From positions 1 to 64,000 of the forward strand of contig JAQGMR010000023.1 in NCBI GenBank assembly GCA_028292265.1: 64,000 nt of DNA, in the 5' to 3' direction. This stretch comes from Herminiimonas sp. Its GTDB lineage: Bacteria; Pseudomonadota; Gammaproteobacteria; Burkholderiales; Burkholderiaceae_D. Positions 16,582-26,170 of this stretch are shown piece after piece (position 1 is the first letter of the stretch; every line of letters begins with the position of its first letter). Under the pieces are notes generated by a model. It did no database searches, had not been told where the DNA came from, and saw nothing but the letters and a program-made list of their open reading frames with translations. Position numbers and translations under genes: made by a program.

Positions 16582-18026
16582 GGCGTTCTCCTGTTGGTTG
16601 CCGCCACCGCGGTCTTCGGACGCGGTGGCGACACTGCCAGGGCGGTTGGAATCGTGGAAACCGCCCTGGCCTTATTTTCCTGCGCCCGCGCCAGCCATAG
16701 AGCGAGCGCGCTCCAGCCCGCGACCAAAGGCAGCGATGCAAGTGTCATCGCGCCGAAGCCTATACCGGCCGCCGCGAGCCCGGCAAAGAGCCAGCCGGTG
16801 GCTGCGTCGCCACCCCGGAATATCACTGTTTCGATCACGCTCTTGGCCTTGTACTTGGCCTCGCGGCTTACGACCGTGAACAGCACTTCGCGTCCCGGTC
16901 TGGCGATAGCGTAGTCCAACGCGCGTCGGACACTTTGAGCCACCACGAGCACGGCCAGAACGGGCCACAGGGCAATCGCGCCATAGGCCAGCAGGCTGGC
17001 GAGCGGCAACAGCAGCAACGCCGCCACCACGCCAAAACGGCGGAGAAAACGACCGGTCACAAACAGCTGCAGCAGCAACGTCATGCCGGATACGGCGAAG
17101 TCGGTGACGGCAAACAACTGTGTGCGCGTCGCAGTGTCCTTCAACGTGCCTGCCACCAAACGGCCCTGCTCGAAATACAGGAAGGTGGAGGCAAGGCTGT
17201 GCAGCAGCAGATAGGCAACGATTGCCAGCAGATACCGGTCCCGAACAATCAACTGGATGCCCGCAAAGATGCCTCCGGCGATACGTTCCTCGTTACCCGT
17301 GTTGTCCCGGATGGTCTTGCCGCGCTCGTCCCCTCCGCCGCGCCCGCCAGGCTCCCCGGCTTGCCACTTGCCATGCCCGTTATCCGGCGCGCTGCGGTCG
17401 AGCCCAATAAAACAATGCACCGCCAACTCCAGCAGCACAGCGGAGAGGACGGCTAGCGCAGCAATACCGGCCGTGACGGATAGCAGCGCGGCCAGCGCCG
17501 GCCCTACCAGCGCGCCCGCGGTGCCGCCGGCTGCGATGAAGCCAAACAGGCGCCGACCCTGCTCACTGTTGAAATGGTCAGCCAGCACGCTCCAGAAAAT
17601 ACTCACCGCAAACAGGTTGAAGACACTGATCCACACGAAGAAAACGCCGGCCAGCAACACACTTTGCGAGCCAGACGCAAACAGCCACCCGAACCCGAGA
17701 ATGTTGAGCGCGAAGAAGCGATAGATCAGCGGCACAAATCGGCGCGGCGGCCAGCGGCTTGAGACAAATCCAAAGACTGGCACCAGCGCCAGCATGCTAA
17801 AAAAGGTCGCTGTGAACAGCCACTGCAGGTGACCCGCTCCGCCAACCAGACCCATGGCGTCACGCAACGGACGCAGCAGGTAATAACCGGACAGCAGGCA
17901 AAAGAACCATGCGAAACCGCATAGCATCGCCTTGATTTCTTCCGGCCTTGCGGCGACCACCCGCCGCAAGGCGCGATCAAGCCATGCGGGCGGAAAGTGC
18001 AGTGGCTCTGGCAGGGAGGGAGACAT
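16578..18026 (-). CDS. ATP/ADP antiporter-family (TlcA/Npt-like) transporter
   Basis: 482 residues from the ATG at 18026; the frame is open further upstream, but that stretch is low in hydrophobicity and family likeness. About eleven to twelve helices are visible, starting with KAMLCGFAWFFCLLSGYYLL RPLRDAMG, the mark of the nucleotide-transporter family first known from Rickettsia, Chlamydia and plastids. The central charged loop (about residues 215-245) separates the halves. Free-living bacteria also carry members, whose substrates are mostly unknown. Its stop overlaps the start of the aldo/keto reductase gene by four bases (ATGA), so the two are one transcript. No strong Shine-Dalgarno precedes the chosen ATG. 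Confidence 0.82.
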   Translation of the reverse strand: MSPSLPEPLHFPPAWLDRALRRVVAARPEEIKAMLCGFAWFFCLLSGYYLLRPLRDAMGLVGGAGHLQWLFTATFFSMLALVPVFGFVSSRWPPRRFVPLIYRFFALNILGFGWLFASGSQSVLLAGVFFVWISVFNLFAVSIFWSVLADHFNSEQGRRLFGFIAAGGTAGALVGPALAALLSVTAGIAALAVLSAVLLELAVHCFIGLDRSAPDNGHGKWQAGEPGGRGGGDERGKTIRDNTGNEERIAGGIFAGIQLIVRDRYLLAIVAYLLLHSLASTFLYFEQGRLVAGTLKDTATRTQLFAVTDFAVSGMTLLLQLFVTGRFLRRFGVVAALLLLPLASLLAYGAIALWPVLAVLVVAQSVRRALDYAIARPGREVLFTVVSREAKYKAKSVIETVIFRGGDAATGWLFAGLAAAGIGFGAMTLASLPLVAGWSALALWLARAQENKARAVSTIPTALAVSPPRPKTAVAATNRRTP

Positions 18027-18365
18027 GCGGGTGAGTGGCCGGGAGGTCGGGTTGGCTGCGGAGGACGTCCGATCCAGATTGCCACAAAACGACCCGGCTC
18101 GCAGGCTCGGCCGGTCATGATGGTCGCGACAACCCGGATACCGGAAGAGAAGTTGGAAAAACGCTGCGCCGCTTGCAATACTGGGCAACAACGGTGGAGA
18201 CAGCACGCAGCATCGCGGCAAGGCTGCCCCTGCAACATTCCGCTTACAATTACCTTTGCCTCAAGGCTTTATGATGTCGAGGCGCCAAGGTCGGCCGAAA
18301 CGAGCGGGCGTGGCAACCCGCGTGCCTTCTTCAGGCGCGCTCAAACCGATACGGAAAACCGAGTC
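18027..18365. other. Divergent intergenic region
   Basis: About 340 bases between the start of the nucleotide-transporter-like gene (minus) and the LVIVD-repeat gene (plus). It should hold both promoters. No confident hexamers or operators were found. Confidence 0.4.
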
Positions 18366-19946
18366 ATGCCAGCTTCCAGTTTCGTCTTACGCGTTTGCCG
18401 CAGTGCGTCCCTGACGTTGATGGCCGTCGCCTCTCTGCTCGCCGTGCCGACCGCCGATGCGCAGCAAACCGCTGAAGCGAGCAACATGGAACTCGTCGGC
18501 GCCAGCGACTTGCAAGGACGCAGCGCTTACCAGCCTGTGATTCAAAACCAGAACGGACGCTGGATCGCGTACATCGGCCACCACGGGGGCACCTCCACCG
18601 TGCCGAAGCCGGTCAATCCACTAACAGGTCGCGCAGAATTCAATGGCACATCGATTGTTGATGTTACTGACCCTGCGCATCCCGTGTATCTGCAACACAT
18701 ACCGGGCGAGGAAGGACTGTACGAAGGTGGCGGCGCCCAAATGGCACGCGTCTGTCCTGGCTCGGGCATGTCGAAGGCGAAGCCGGATCACTTTTACCTG
18801 TTGCGCACATTCGGCAATGCCGCGCATGAGATATGGGATGTGACCGAAGCCGCCAAACCGGTTCGCGTCGCTGTTATCTCGGGCATCAGCGGTACCCACA
18901 AGAACTTCTGGGAGTGCGACACCGGCATCGCCTATCTGGTGTCTGGCGCGCCGGGATGGCGCACCCATCGCATGGCGCAAATTTTTGATTTGAGCGATCC
19001 TGCGCATCCGGTGTTCATCCGGAATTTTGGTTTGCCCGGACAGCAGCCTGGTGCGACCGGTTCGGTGCCCGAAGCGATGCATGGTCCGATCTCCACCGGG
19101 CCGCGCGGCAACCGCGTGTACTTCGGCTATGGCACCAATCGCAACGGCGTGATGCAGATTGTCGACCGCGAAAAACTGTTGAACGGACCGAAAGAGCCGA
19201 CCGCGCAGAACCTGCTTTATCCGCAAGTGGGCCGGCTCGATCTGTCGCCGGTAACCGGGGCGCACACCACCTTTCCGATGCTCGGCATGGAGGTTGCGGA
19301 GTTCGCGAAAGACGCCAACAGCAAGCGCGACTTCGTGCTGATCGTGAATGAATCGATTGTCGATAATTGCCGCGAAGCGCGGCAAATGGCGTGGATCGCC
19401 GACGTGACAGTGGAAGCAAAGCCCCAGATCGTTTCCAACTTCACCGTGCCTGAAGCGAGCGGCAATTTTTGCAGCCGTGGCGGCCGCTTCGGCACGCACT
19501 CGTCCAATGAAAGCTTCGCCAGCGTGCATTACAAGCGCACAGTGTTTCTGGCGCATTTCAATGCCGGCGTGCGGGCCGTCGATGTGCGTAACCCGTTTGC
19601 GCCGAAGGAGGTGGGCTACTATATTCCAGCCGCAAACAGCCATACCGCCGGTGCATGCGGCAAAGATAGCGGTAGCGGCAAGGATGGCGGCAAACCTTGC
19701 AGTCCCGTAATCCAGACCAATAATGTGGAAGTTGACGAACGCGGCCTGGTCTATATCGTTGACCGCGCCGGCACGGGTATGCATATACTTCGGCTCTCCG
19801 GCGCCGCGGCCCGTGTTGCAGATGCAAATCCACCGCCAGCCCAAGACCGCAACAGGGGCCTCAATGCGGGCCGCGTTGCAGACCCGGTGCCAGCGCAGTC
19901 CATGGCGCGCCCGGCAATCTCCGCCTTAACAGACAAAGCAAAGTAA
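18366..19946 (+). CDS. Secreted LVIVD-repeat (beta-propeller-like) protein
   Basis: 526 residues from the ATG at 18366. Residues 1-33 are a Sec signal ([19 protein letters not shown], then ADAQ). The mature protein carries LVIVD-type repeats, seen as [46 protein letters not shown] and [17 protein letters not shown], which build surface or periplasmic propeller-like folds. Several Cys residues ([22 protein letters not shown]) could form disulfides. No catalytic role is known for the family. The stop overlaps the pncB start as TAATG, so the two genes are co-translated, an unexpected pairing of an exported protein with a cytosolic NAD-salvage enzyme. Confidence 0.85.
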   Translation: MPASSFVLRVCRSASLTLMAVASLLAVPTADAQQTAEASNMELVGASDLQGRSAYQPVIQNQNGRWIAYIGHHGGTSTVPKPVNPLTGRAEFNGTSIVDVTDPAHPVYLQHIPGEEGLYEGGGAQMARVCPGSGMSKAKPDHFYLLRTFGNAAHEIWDVTEAAKPVRVAVISGISGTHKNFWECDTGIAYLVSGAPGWRTHRMAQIFDLSDPAHPVFIRNFGLPGQQPGATGSVPEAMHGPISTGPRGNRVYFGYGTNRNGVMQIVDREKLLNGPKEPTAQNLLYPQVGRLDLSPVTGAHTTFPMLGMEVAEFAKDANSKRDFVLIVNESIVDNCREARQMAWIADVTVEAKPQIVSNFTVPEASGNFCSRGGRFGTHSSNESFASVHYKRTVFLAHFNAGVRAVDVRNPFAPKEVGYYIPAANSHTAGACGKDSGSGKDGGKPCSPVIQTNNVEVDERGLVYIVDRAGTGMHILRLSGAAARVADANPPPAQDRNRGLNAGRVADPVPAQSMARPAISALTDKAK

Positions 19947-21133
19947 TGACCATCGTTCGAAGCCTGCTGGAAAACGACCTCTACAAGTTCACCATGTGGC
20001 AGGCGCTCCTGCACAGCCATCCCGGCGCGCAGACGGAATACACCTTTTTTTGCCGCAACACACCTGCTTATCCGCTGGCCCGGCTCAAAGTAGACGTGGA
20101 CCGGGAGCTGGACCATTTATGCTCGCTGTCATTCACCGAAGACGAGTTGAGCTACCTGCGCAACCTGCGCTTTATCAAGAGCGACTTCGTGGATTTCCTG
20201 ACCGTGTTCCGGTTCCAGCGCAAGTTCATCAAGGTGGAAGCAGACGGCGATCAATTGCGAGTGGTGGCAACGGGCCCGCAGGTACACGTGATGGGCTTCG
20301 AGATATTCGTTCTTTATATCGTCAATGAGCTTTACTTCCGCGCGTTCGATGTGGAAGCGGCTTTGGAAGAAGGCCGGCGCCGCCTGGCCGACAAGATTGA
20401 AACTTTGAATGCGTTCAGTAGCGAACCCGTGCGCAAGCGGCCCTTCACCTTCTTTGATTTTGGTACGCGCCGCCGCTTCTCCGGCGCCTGGCAAGAGGAA
20501 GTGGTTGGTACCCTGTCGACGCGCGTGCCGAAGTATTTTCGTGGCACTTCCAACGTGTACCTCGCCAAGAAATTCAACGTGGTGCCGATCGGCACCATGG
20601 CCCACGAGTACCTGCAGTCGTATCAGTCGTTCGGCGTGCGACTGCGCGACTTCCAGAAGGCGGCGCTGGAGGGCTGGGTCCAGGAATTTCGCGGCGATCT
20701 CGGCACCGCCTTGACTGACGTGGTGGGCATGGATGCTTTCCTTGCCGACTTCGACCTGTATTTCGCGAAGCTGTTCGACGGCTTGCGGCATGACTCTGGC
20801 GATCCAATCGTGTGGGGCGAGAAAGCCATCGCGCATTACGCAAAGCTTCGCATTGATGCGGGCACCAAGCGACTGGTTTTTTCAGACGGGCTGGATCTGC
20901 CGAAGGCGTTTTCGCTTTATCGCCATTTTGCAGACCGCACCATGACGGCCTTTGGCATCGGCACCAACTTGACCAACGACACCGGGCATCCGCAGCTTAA
21001 TATCGTGATGAAGCTGACGACCTGCAACGGCCAGAGCGTGGCCAAACTGTCGGACGCCAAGGGCAAGACGCTCTGTCGTGACGAAACCTTCCTGGCCTAC
21101 CTCAGGCAGGTGTTTAACCACTATCCCGAGTAG
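19946..21133 (+). CDS. pncB: Nicotinate phosphoribosyltransferase
   Basis: 395 residues, the usual size. It converts nicotinate and PRPP, with ATP hydrolysis, to nicotinate mononucleotide in NAD salvage. Recognised by [16 protein letters not shown] at the start, [11 protein letters not shown] (about 169-179), the phospho-accepting His220 in PIGTMAHEY, the HDSGDP loop and [10 protein letters not shown] near the C-terminus. Cytosolic. The ATG overlaps the stop of the LVIVD gene by one base. Confidence 0.97.
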   Translation: MTIVRSLLENDLYKFTMWQALLHSHPGAQTEYTFFCRNTPAYPLARLKVDVDRELDHLCSLSFTEDELSYLRNLRFIKSDFVDFLTVFRFQRKFIKVEADGDQLRVVATGPQVHVMGFEIFVLYIVNELYFRAFDVEAALEEGRRRLADKIETLNAFSSEPVRKRPFTFFDFGTRRRFSGAWQEEVVGTLSTRVPKYFRGTSNVYLAKKFNVVPIGTMAHEYLQSYQSFGVRLRDFQKAALEGWVQEFRGDLGTALTDVVGMDAFLADFDLYFAKLFDGLRHDSGDPIVWGEKAIAHYAKLRIDAGTKRLVFSDGLDLPKAFSLYRHFADRTMTAFGIGTNLTNDTGHPQLNIVMKLTTCNGQSVAKLSDAKGKTLCRDETFLAYLRQVFNHYPE

Positions 21134-21304
21134 TCAGTAGCTGCGCGGCAGGACAACGGCGGCTCCGCTACCCAAGCACCACTACGCGAGCACCACTTCA
21201 CGCCACGGGCTTGCATCGCGCAGGCTTGTTGCGAGCTGCAGGGGCCTGCTCCAATTCAAACGGCCCGCGTTCTGATTCAAGCTAACTCGCTTTCTGCCTC
21301 GGCG

Positions 21305-22906
21305 TCAGTACCCAGCCACCCCGCCATCCGAGCGCGGATCCGCCGCCCCTTCCAGCGTGCCATCTGGATGCTGCACCAGTGCGCCGGCGTGGCCCATGGT
21401 TTCGTCGTAGTCCAGCAGGACGTCGACTTCATGCCCGCGCCGTCGCAATTCCTCGACCACCGCCTGCGGAAAGCGCGACTCCACTTTCAGCGAGTCGGAG
21501 CTCTGACCCCAGGTTCGGCCCAGCAACCAGCGCGGCGCATTAACCGCGGTTTGCAGCGGCTGGCCAAATACCACATGACGCGTGAACACGGCGGCCTGGG
21601 TTTGCGGCTGGCCATCGCCGCCCATGGTGCCGTACACCATGCGCCGCCCGTCAGACAGCACCGCAGCCGCCGGATTGAGCGTGTGGAACGGCTTCTTGCC
21701 TGGCTTGAGCGAGAGCAGTTTGCTTTCATCCAGGCTGAAAGACGCGCCGCGATTCTGCCAGTTGATGCCAGTACGGGGTAGTACGACACCGCTGCCGAAC
21801 TCGTGATAAATGCTTTGAATGAATGACACGGCCAACCCGTCCTGATCGATGGTACCCATCCAGATCGTGTCGCCCGGCCCCTTCCCTTTTCCCCATGGTG
21901 CTGCCTTCTCCGCATCGATATTTTTTGCCATCGCATCGAGTTCGGCCGCACCGAGCAAATCCTGCGCGTCACGTTCCATGTGCGCCGGATCGGTAATGTG
22001 CTGGTCCCGCATGCGAAAGGCCTGCTTGGTGGCTTCGACCACGAGGTGGACGTAGTCGGCGCTGTCAGCTTGCACCTTGTTCAACCCTACCCGGTCCAGC
22101 AGGCCAAGTATCGCCAGCGAGACTGCGCCCTGGGTAGGCGGCGTCATGTTGTATAGGTCGCCAGTCGAATGCTTCAGGTGCAGCGGCGTCTTGCGTTCGG
22201 CGTGGAAGCCGGCGAGGTCCGCATTGGAAACCAGCGAGCCGACTTGCTTCAGGTCGGCGGCGATCTCGCTCGCTAGCGGGCCACGGTAGTAGCTGTCCAG
22301 TCCATCGCGCACCATCATTGAAAGCGTGTGGGCCATGCGAGGCTGACGGAACCGCTGGCCGGCCTCCGGCAGCTTGCCGTCGATCAGGAAAGTGTCGCAG
22401 AACCCGGGTTGCGCCTCAAGTTCGCCCAGCTTGTTGCGCGTGGCATTCTGCTGGCTGACTGTGATTGCAATGCCGTCTTCCGCATAAGCAATGGCGTCGA
22501 CAAGCAGGCGCTCAAGCGGCAGGCGGCCGCCCATTTCGCCAGCGATTTCCTGCGCCAGTTGCCAGCCGCCGATCGTGCCCGCCACCGTGTTTGCCGCCAA
22601 GGGGCCGCGCATGGGAATTGCCGACAACCCGCGCGACTTGTAGGCCTCGATGCTGGCCGCCAGCGCGGCCGGTCCGCAGGCATCGATTGCGATCGGTGCA
22701 CCCTTGCCAGCAGGCGGGACAATCAGCCAGAAGGAGTCGCCCCCGATACCATTCATGTGCGGATAGACGACCGCGATAGTCGACGCAGCCGCGATCATTG
22801 CCTCGATCGCATTGCCACCTTCCCGCATGACTGCCAGCGCGGACTGCGCGGCAAGGTGATGCGGTGCGACGGCGATGGCACGAGTAGCGCGGGCGGTATT
22901 TTGCAT
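21305..22906 (-). CDS. Gamma-glutamyltransferase family protein
   Basis: 533 residues. This is an Ntn-hydrolase that should cleave itself before the catalytic Thr, which I place at T347 in the GDTIWMGTIDQDG motif. Further family marks are GNAIEAMIAAASTIAVVYPHM and GGDGQPQTQAAV. It has no signal peptide, so unlike the classical periplasmic GGT it should be cytoplasmic. Related cytosolic members hydrolyse other amides (for example oxamate or cephalosporin-type substrates), so the substrate is open. It is the last gene of a minus-strand group with an OxlT-type carrier 68 bases upstream. That pairing suggests uptake and hydrolysis of a small acid amide (inference). Confidence 0.88.
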   Translation of the reverse strand: MQNTARATRAIAVAPHHLAAQSALAVMREGGNAIEAMIAAASTIAVVYPHMNGIGGDSFWLIVPPAGKGAPIAIDACGPAALAASIEAYKSRGLSAIPMRGPLAANTVAGTIGGWQLAQEIAGEMGGRLPLERLLVDAIAYAEDGIAITVSQQNATRNKLGELEAQPGFCDTFLIDGKLPEAGQRFRQPRMAHTLSMMVRDGLDSYYRGPLASEIAADLKQVGSLVSNADLAGFHAERKTPLHLKHSTGDLYNMTPPTQGAVSLAILGLLDRVGLNKVQADSADYVHLVVEATKQAFRMRDQHITDPAHMERDAQDLLGAAELDAMAKNIDAEKAAPWGKGKGPGDTIWMGTIDQDGLAVSFIQSIYHEFGSGVVLPRTGINWQNRGASFSLDESKLLSLKPGKKPFHTLNPAAAVLSDGRRMVYGTMGGDGQPQTQAAVFTRHVVFGQPLQTAVNAPRWLLGRTWGQSSDSLKVESRFPQAVVEELRRRGHEVDVLLDYDETMGHAGALVQHPDGTLEGAADPRSDGGVAGY

Positions 22907-22974
22907 GAGTCGAAAACCTTAAAAAAAGAATGGCGGCCGAAGCCGCCATGCTGTTGCATCCAAGCGGCGCTACC

Positions 22975-24255
22975 TCAACGTGCAGCCTGCCTTGCCAGGA
23001 ACTTCCGTCGCATCGGCTTCAATGCGACGAACGCCAGCAGCGCGGTGATCAGGTCCATGGCGATAACCAGGTTGAACACCGGAATCCAGCTGCCGGTTGC
23101 ATCATGCAGCATAGCGGCAAGTGGCCCGCCGAGTACCGATCCGACGCCCTGCGCCATGTACAGGAAGCCGTAGTTCGTCGTGGCGTCCTGGCTGCCGAAA
23201 GTGTCCGTGAGGGTCGAGGGGAACAGCGAGAATATCTCGCCCCAGCCAAAGAATACTACACCGGACATCACCACAAACAGCACCGCGTTCTCGCGTGTGG
23301 CGAGCCACACGATCATCGCAAGACCCTCCAGGCCAAACGCCACCGTCATGGTGTTTTCCCGACCGATGTGGTCAGAGACCCAGCCAAAGAAGGGGCGGGT
23401 CAGGCCATTGGTGAAGCGGTCAATGGTCAGGGCCAGCGGCAGCGCGGCCATGCCCCACACTATCGCGTTGGCAACGCCGAAGTCCTTTGCGAAGCTGCCC
23501 ATTTGCGAGATGACCATAAGGCCCGAGGTCGACATCATGGTCATCATCAAGAACATTAACCAGAATACCGGCGTCTTGAGCATCTCGCGCGGCGGGACGG
23601 CATGCACGGTCGTGGTGTCGACCGGACGGTAGTCTGCCATCCAGCCTGCGGGCGGTCGGCGCAGTCCCTGCGCAGCGATCAGGCCAATGGCACCAAAGAC
23701 GACACCATAGACTAGCAGCGTGTGCTGATAGCCACTCGCGGCAAGGCTCGATGATATCGGAAAGGTAGTAAGGATAGCGCCAAAGCCGTAACCGGCGGCG
23801 ACCATGCCCGCTGCAAACCCGCGCCGATCGGGGAACCAGCGGACCATCAGGCCGACCACGCCGATATAGATGATGCCGGTACCGATGCCGCCGAAGAGGC
23901 CGTATGAAAGATAGATGCCGATGACGGATTGGGCCTGCGCCGCAAGCACCCATGACAACCCGGTCAGTATCGAGCCAATGGAGATCAGCATGCGCGGGCC
24001 GAAGCGGTCAACCAGGTAACCCTGGAACGGCGAGAGGAACGTCTGCAGCACAATCAGGATGGAAAACGTGACCTGCAGCGCGGGCAGCGTCACGCCGAAC
24101 TGCGACATCATCGGCTTGGTGAAGAGAGTCCAGACGTACTGCGGGCTGGAGATTGCCATCATGCACACCAGGCCATAGACCAGTTGCAGCCAGCGATTGG
24201 GCGCGGCCCGGCTTTGAGCCTGGTCGAGCGGTATGGATAGCGTCGGGTTTTCCAT
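22975..24255 (-). CDS. MFS transporter, oxalate/formate antiporter (OxlT) family
   Basis: 426 residues from the ATG at 24255, which has GAGGAG a few bases upstream. About twelve membrane helices are predicted. OxlT-family marks include SPQYVWTLFTKPMM in the first helix, QTFLSPFQGYLVDRFGPRMLI and YGLFGGIGTGIIYIG. Members exchange small carboxylates. It is followed after 68 bases by the GGT-family hydrolase and preceded, 476 bases away, by an amidase. Confidence 0.9.
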   Translation of the reverse strand: MENPTLSIPLDQAQSRAAPNRWLQLVYGLVCMMAISSPQYVWTLFTKPMMSQFGVTLPALQVTFSILIVLQTFLSPFQGYLVDRFGPRMLISIGSILTGLSWVLAAQAQSVIGIYLSYGLFGGIGTGIIYIGVVGLMVRWFPDRRGFAAGMVAAGYGFGAILTTFPISSSLAASGYQHTLLVYGVVFGAIGLIAAQGLRRPPAGWMADYRPVDTTTVHAVPPREMLKTPVFWLMFLMMTMMSTSGLMVISQMGSFAKDFGVANAIVWGMAALPLALTIDRFTNGLTRPFFGWVSDHIGRENTMTVAFGLEGLAMIVWLATRENAVLFVVMSGVVFFGWGEIFSLFPSTLTDTFGSQDATTNYGFLYMAQGVGSVLGGPLAAMLHDATGSWIPVFNLVIAMDLITALLAFVALKPMRRKFLARQAAR

Positions 24256-24731
24256 TGAACTCCTCAATTGATATCAGCAGGTTTCGGACAGGTGCAGTGA
24301 ATCGTGATTCAAGGACTGTGTTCGCAAGCTTTATGCCATGAAGCGACAACGGCGACAGGAACGGTTTGCATACTCGAGGCCGCGGCGCCGCGGAAGAGGA
24401 ACGAATATTGATGGGGCGATCGAACCGCGTCGGTGTGGCGGAGACATGCATCGCATTGGTGCGGCGTGCACCATTACCGCGCTCCCCCAAGGCGCTTGAT
24501 GCTTTATGCGCTCGCGCCAAGTGGCTGTCAAGCACACGCCATAGTGCAGCGCAGTATGGTTATCTCGTTTTGTTGGCCTGGAGTGGGGAAGAGATCGTGT
24601 GCCTGCGCTTTGTTGGTGTGGTGACGCCTGCGTTCTGTGGATGAGGTGACGACTTCGCTTTCTGGATGAAGTGGCGGGCTCGCGCTACATGGACGAAGTC
24701 GCCCGCTCCCGCATTAGCGTGGCGGCGTCCG
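24256..24731. other. Intergenic region with degenerate 26-bp repeats
   Basis: About 475 bases between the MFS start and the amidase stop. It must contain the MFS promoter. The part next to the amidase (24611-24713) is made of imperfect 26-base repeats. No gene is supported. Confidence 0.45.
24611..24713. repeat. Imperfect tandem repeat, about 26 bp x 4
   Basis: Copies at about 24611-24635, 24636-24661, 24662-24687 and 24688-24713 share the pattern TGGATGAGGTGACGACTTCGC with substitutions. It lies in the 3' flank of the amidase gene. Confidence 0.45.
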
Positions 24732-26018
24732 TTATTGCCGCGCCAGCCGGTCCTGCAGCCACTGGGCGGCATGCAGCGCCTGGCGGTCCTTCCCCGCGCG
24801 GCCGATTACCTGCAGCCCGACCGGCAGGCCGGTTCTTCCGCTCGAAAAAGGCACATGGATGCAGGGAAGCCCAAGCAGGCTCCACATGCGGCAGAACAGC
24901 GGATCGCCAGTGGCATCCAGGCCGGTCGGCGCCTCGCCGATTGCGCTCGGCGCGAGCAACACGTCGCAATCGGCAAACCATGCGTCGCAAGCCCGTCGTG
25001 CGGCGTCGGCTCGCGCAAGGTTGGCTTCATGCTGGTGCCGCGTGATGTCCATGCCGGCCTGCAGCATGCTGGCCAGACCGGGACTGAGCAGGGCGGCATG
25101 CCGGTCATGCTCCCATGAGAGTGAACGGGCTGCGTCATGCGCCATCACGTCGGTCTGCACCTGCGCCAGTCCGGAATATTGCGCTGCGATATTGACCTCG
25201 ACACAAGCGGCGCCATGCCGCGAAAGGCCAGTCGCAGCCGCCTCCATTGCCGCTTGCGTATCGACGTCGGCCGCGTCCCATTGCGGCGTGCGGCACAGGC
25301 CAAAGCGCGGCGTGCTGTTTTCGTCGATGTCGAGCAGGGCATGGTCGCCGCTTAGAGCTGCCAGTAGCAGCGCGACGTCTTTTACGTAGAGGCTAAAGCC
25401 GCCAACCGTGTCGAGGTTTTCAGAGAGCGGCTTCATGCCGGTCACGGGCACCTTGCCAAAGCTGGGTTTGTAGCCGGTGACGCCGCAAAAAGCGGCGGGC
25501 CGGATGATGGAGCCGGCGGTTTGGCTACCCAGCGCCAGCGGTACCATGCCATCCGCTACCGCAGCCGCGGATCCGCTCGACGATCCGCCCGGCGTGTGGC
25601 CGGCGCGGCGCGGATTGACAGTAGGTCCGGGCTGGTAGGTTGCGAATTCGGTGCTGACAGTCTTGCCAAGCACAATGGCGCCGGCTTCACGGCACAGCGC
25701 CACCGCCGCCGCGTCGGCGACAGGCCGGTGGCCAGCGTAGATGGGAGACCCGTAGGTGGTCGGCAGGTCAGCAGTGTCGAACAGGTCTTTGACGCCAAGC
25801 GGCAAGCCGTGCAGCAAGCCGCGCACCGGGCCGGCATCGAGTTCCCGGGCCCGGTCGCGCGCCGACTGCGGCGACAACGCAGCCCACGCGTCGATGTCGC
25901 GCTCACGCAGATCGATGCGCTCGAGGCAGGCGTTGACCAGGTCAAGTGCGGTGATTTCGCGGCGTGCCAGCGCGCTGGCCAGTTCGAACGCGCCGCGCTG
26001 ATTAAGTTGTGATGTCAT
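24732..26018 (-). CDS. Amidase-signature family hydrolase
   Basis: 428 residues from the ATG at 26018 (GGAAG upstream); the open frame continues upstream from a GTG but without family likeness. The Ser-cisSer-Lys triad is clear: Lys77 in LPLGVKDLFDTAD, cis-Ser147 in TPGGSSSGSAAAVA and nucleophile Ser170 in SQTAGSIIRPAAF. Enzymes of this family hydrolyse amides to acid and ammonia in the cytosol. GatA itself is unlikely because no gatB or gatC is nearby and the chain is short. It lies between a flavoprotein monooxygenase (upstream) and an acid carrier plus GGT-family hydrolase (downstream). Confidence 0.9.
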   Translation of the reverse strand: MTSQLNQRGAFELASALARREITALDLVNACLERIDLRERDIDAWAALSPQSARDRARELDAGPVRGLLHGLPLGVKDLFDTADLPTTYGSPIYAGHRPVADAAAVALCREAGAIVLGKTVSTEFATYQPGPTVNPRRAGHTPGGSSSGSAAAVADGMVPLALGSQTAGSIIRPAAFCGVTGYKPSFGKVPVTGMKPLSENLDTVGGFSLYVKDVALLLAALSGDHALLDIDENSTPRFGLCRTPQWDAADVDTQAAMEAAATGLSRHGAACVEVNIAAQYSGLAQVQTDVMAHDAARSLSWEHDRHAALLSPGLASMLQAGMDITRHQHEANLARADAARRACDAWFADCDVLLAPSAIGEAPTGLDATGDPLFCRMWSLLGLPCIHVPFSSGRTGLPVGLQVIGRAGKDRQALHAAQWLQDRLARQ

Positions 26019-26106
26019 GTTGGCTTCCGGGTGGGACGAGGAGCGGACGGCGCGGGCGACGCGTGCCACGGCGCCGCAGAGCGGACGGCACCGAAGGCTC
26101 GCGTTT

Positions 26107-26135
26107 TTTTATCGTATCTTAAAACCGGACTGCAA
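26107..26135 (-). promoter_or_regulatory. Possible sigma-70 promoter of the amidase gene
   Basis: On the minus strand TTGCAG (26135-26130) is followed by 16-17 bases and then GATAAA/ATAAAA. It lies about 90 bases upstream of the amidase ATG and just beyond the monooxygenase stop codon. Confidence 0.4.
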
Positions 26136-26170
26136 TGTCGGTGCAGGGAAACGCGTCCACGTCTGTCCCG

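Noticed and set aside
18621-19844. Open frame of about 407 codons antisense to the LVIVD-repeat gene
   Set aside because: Shadow of a GC-rich gene; the composition (His/Arg-rich) is typical of antisense frames and the sense gene has a signal peptide and repeats.
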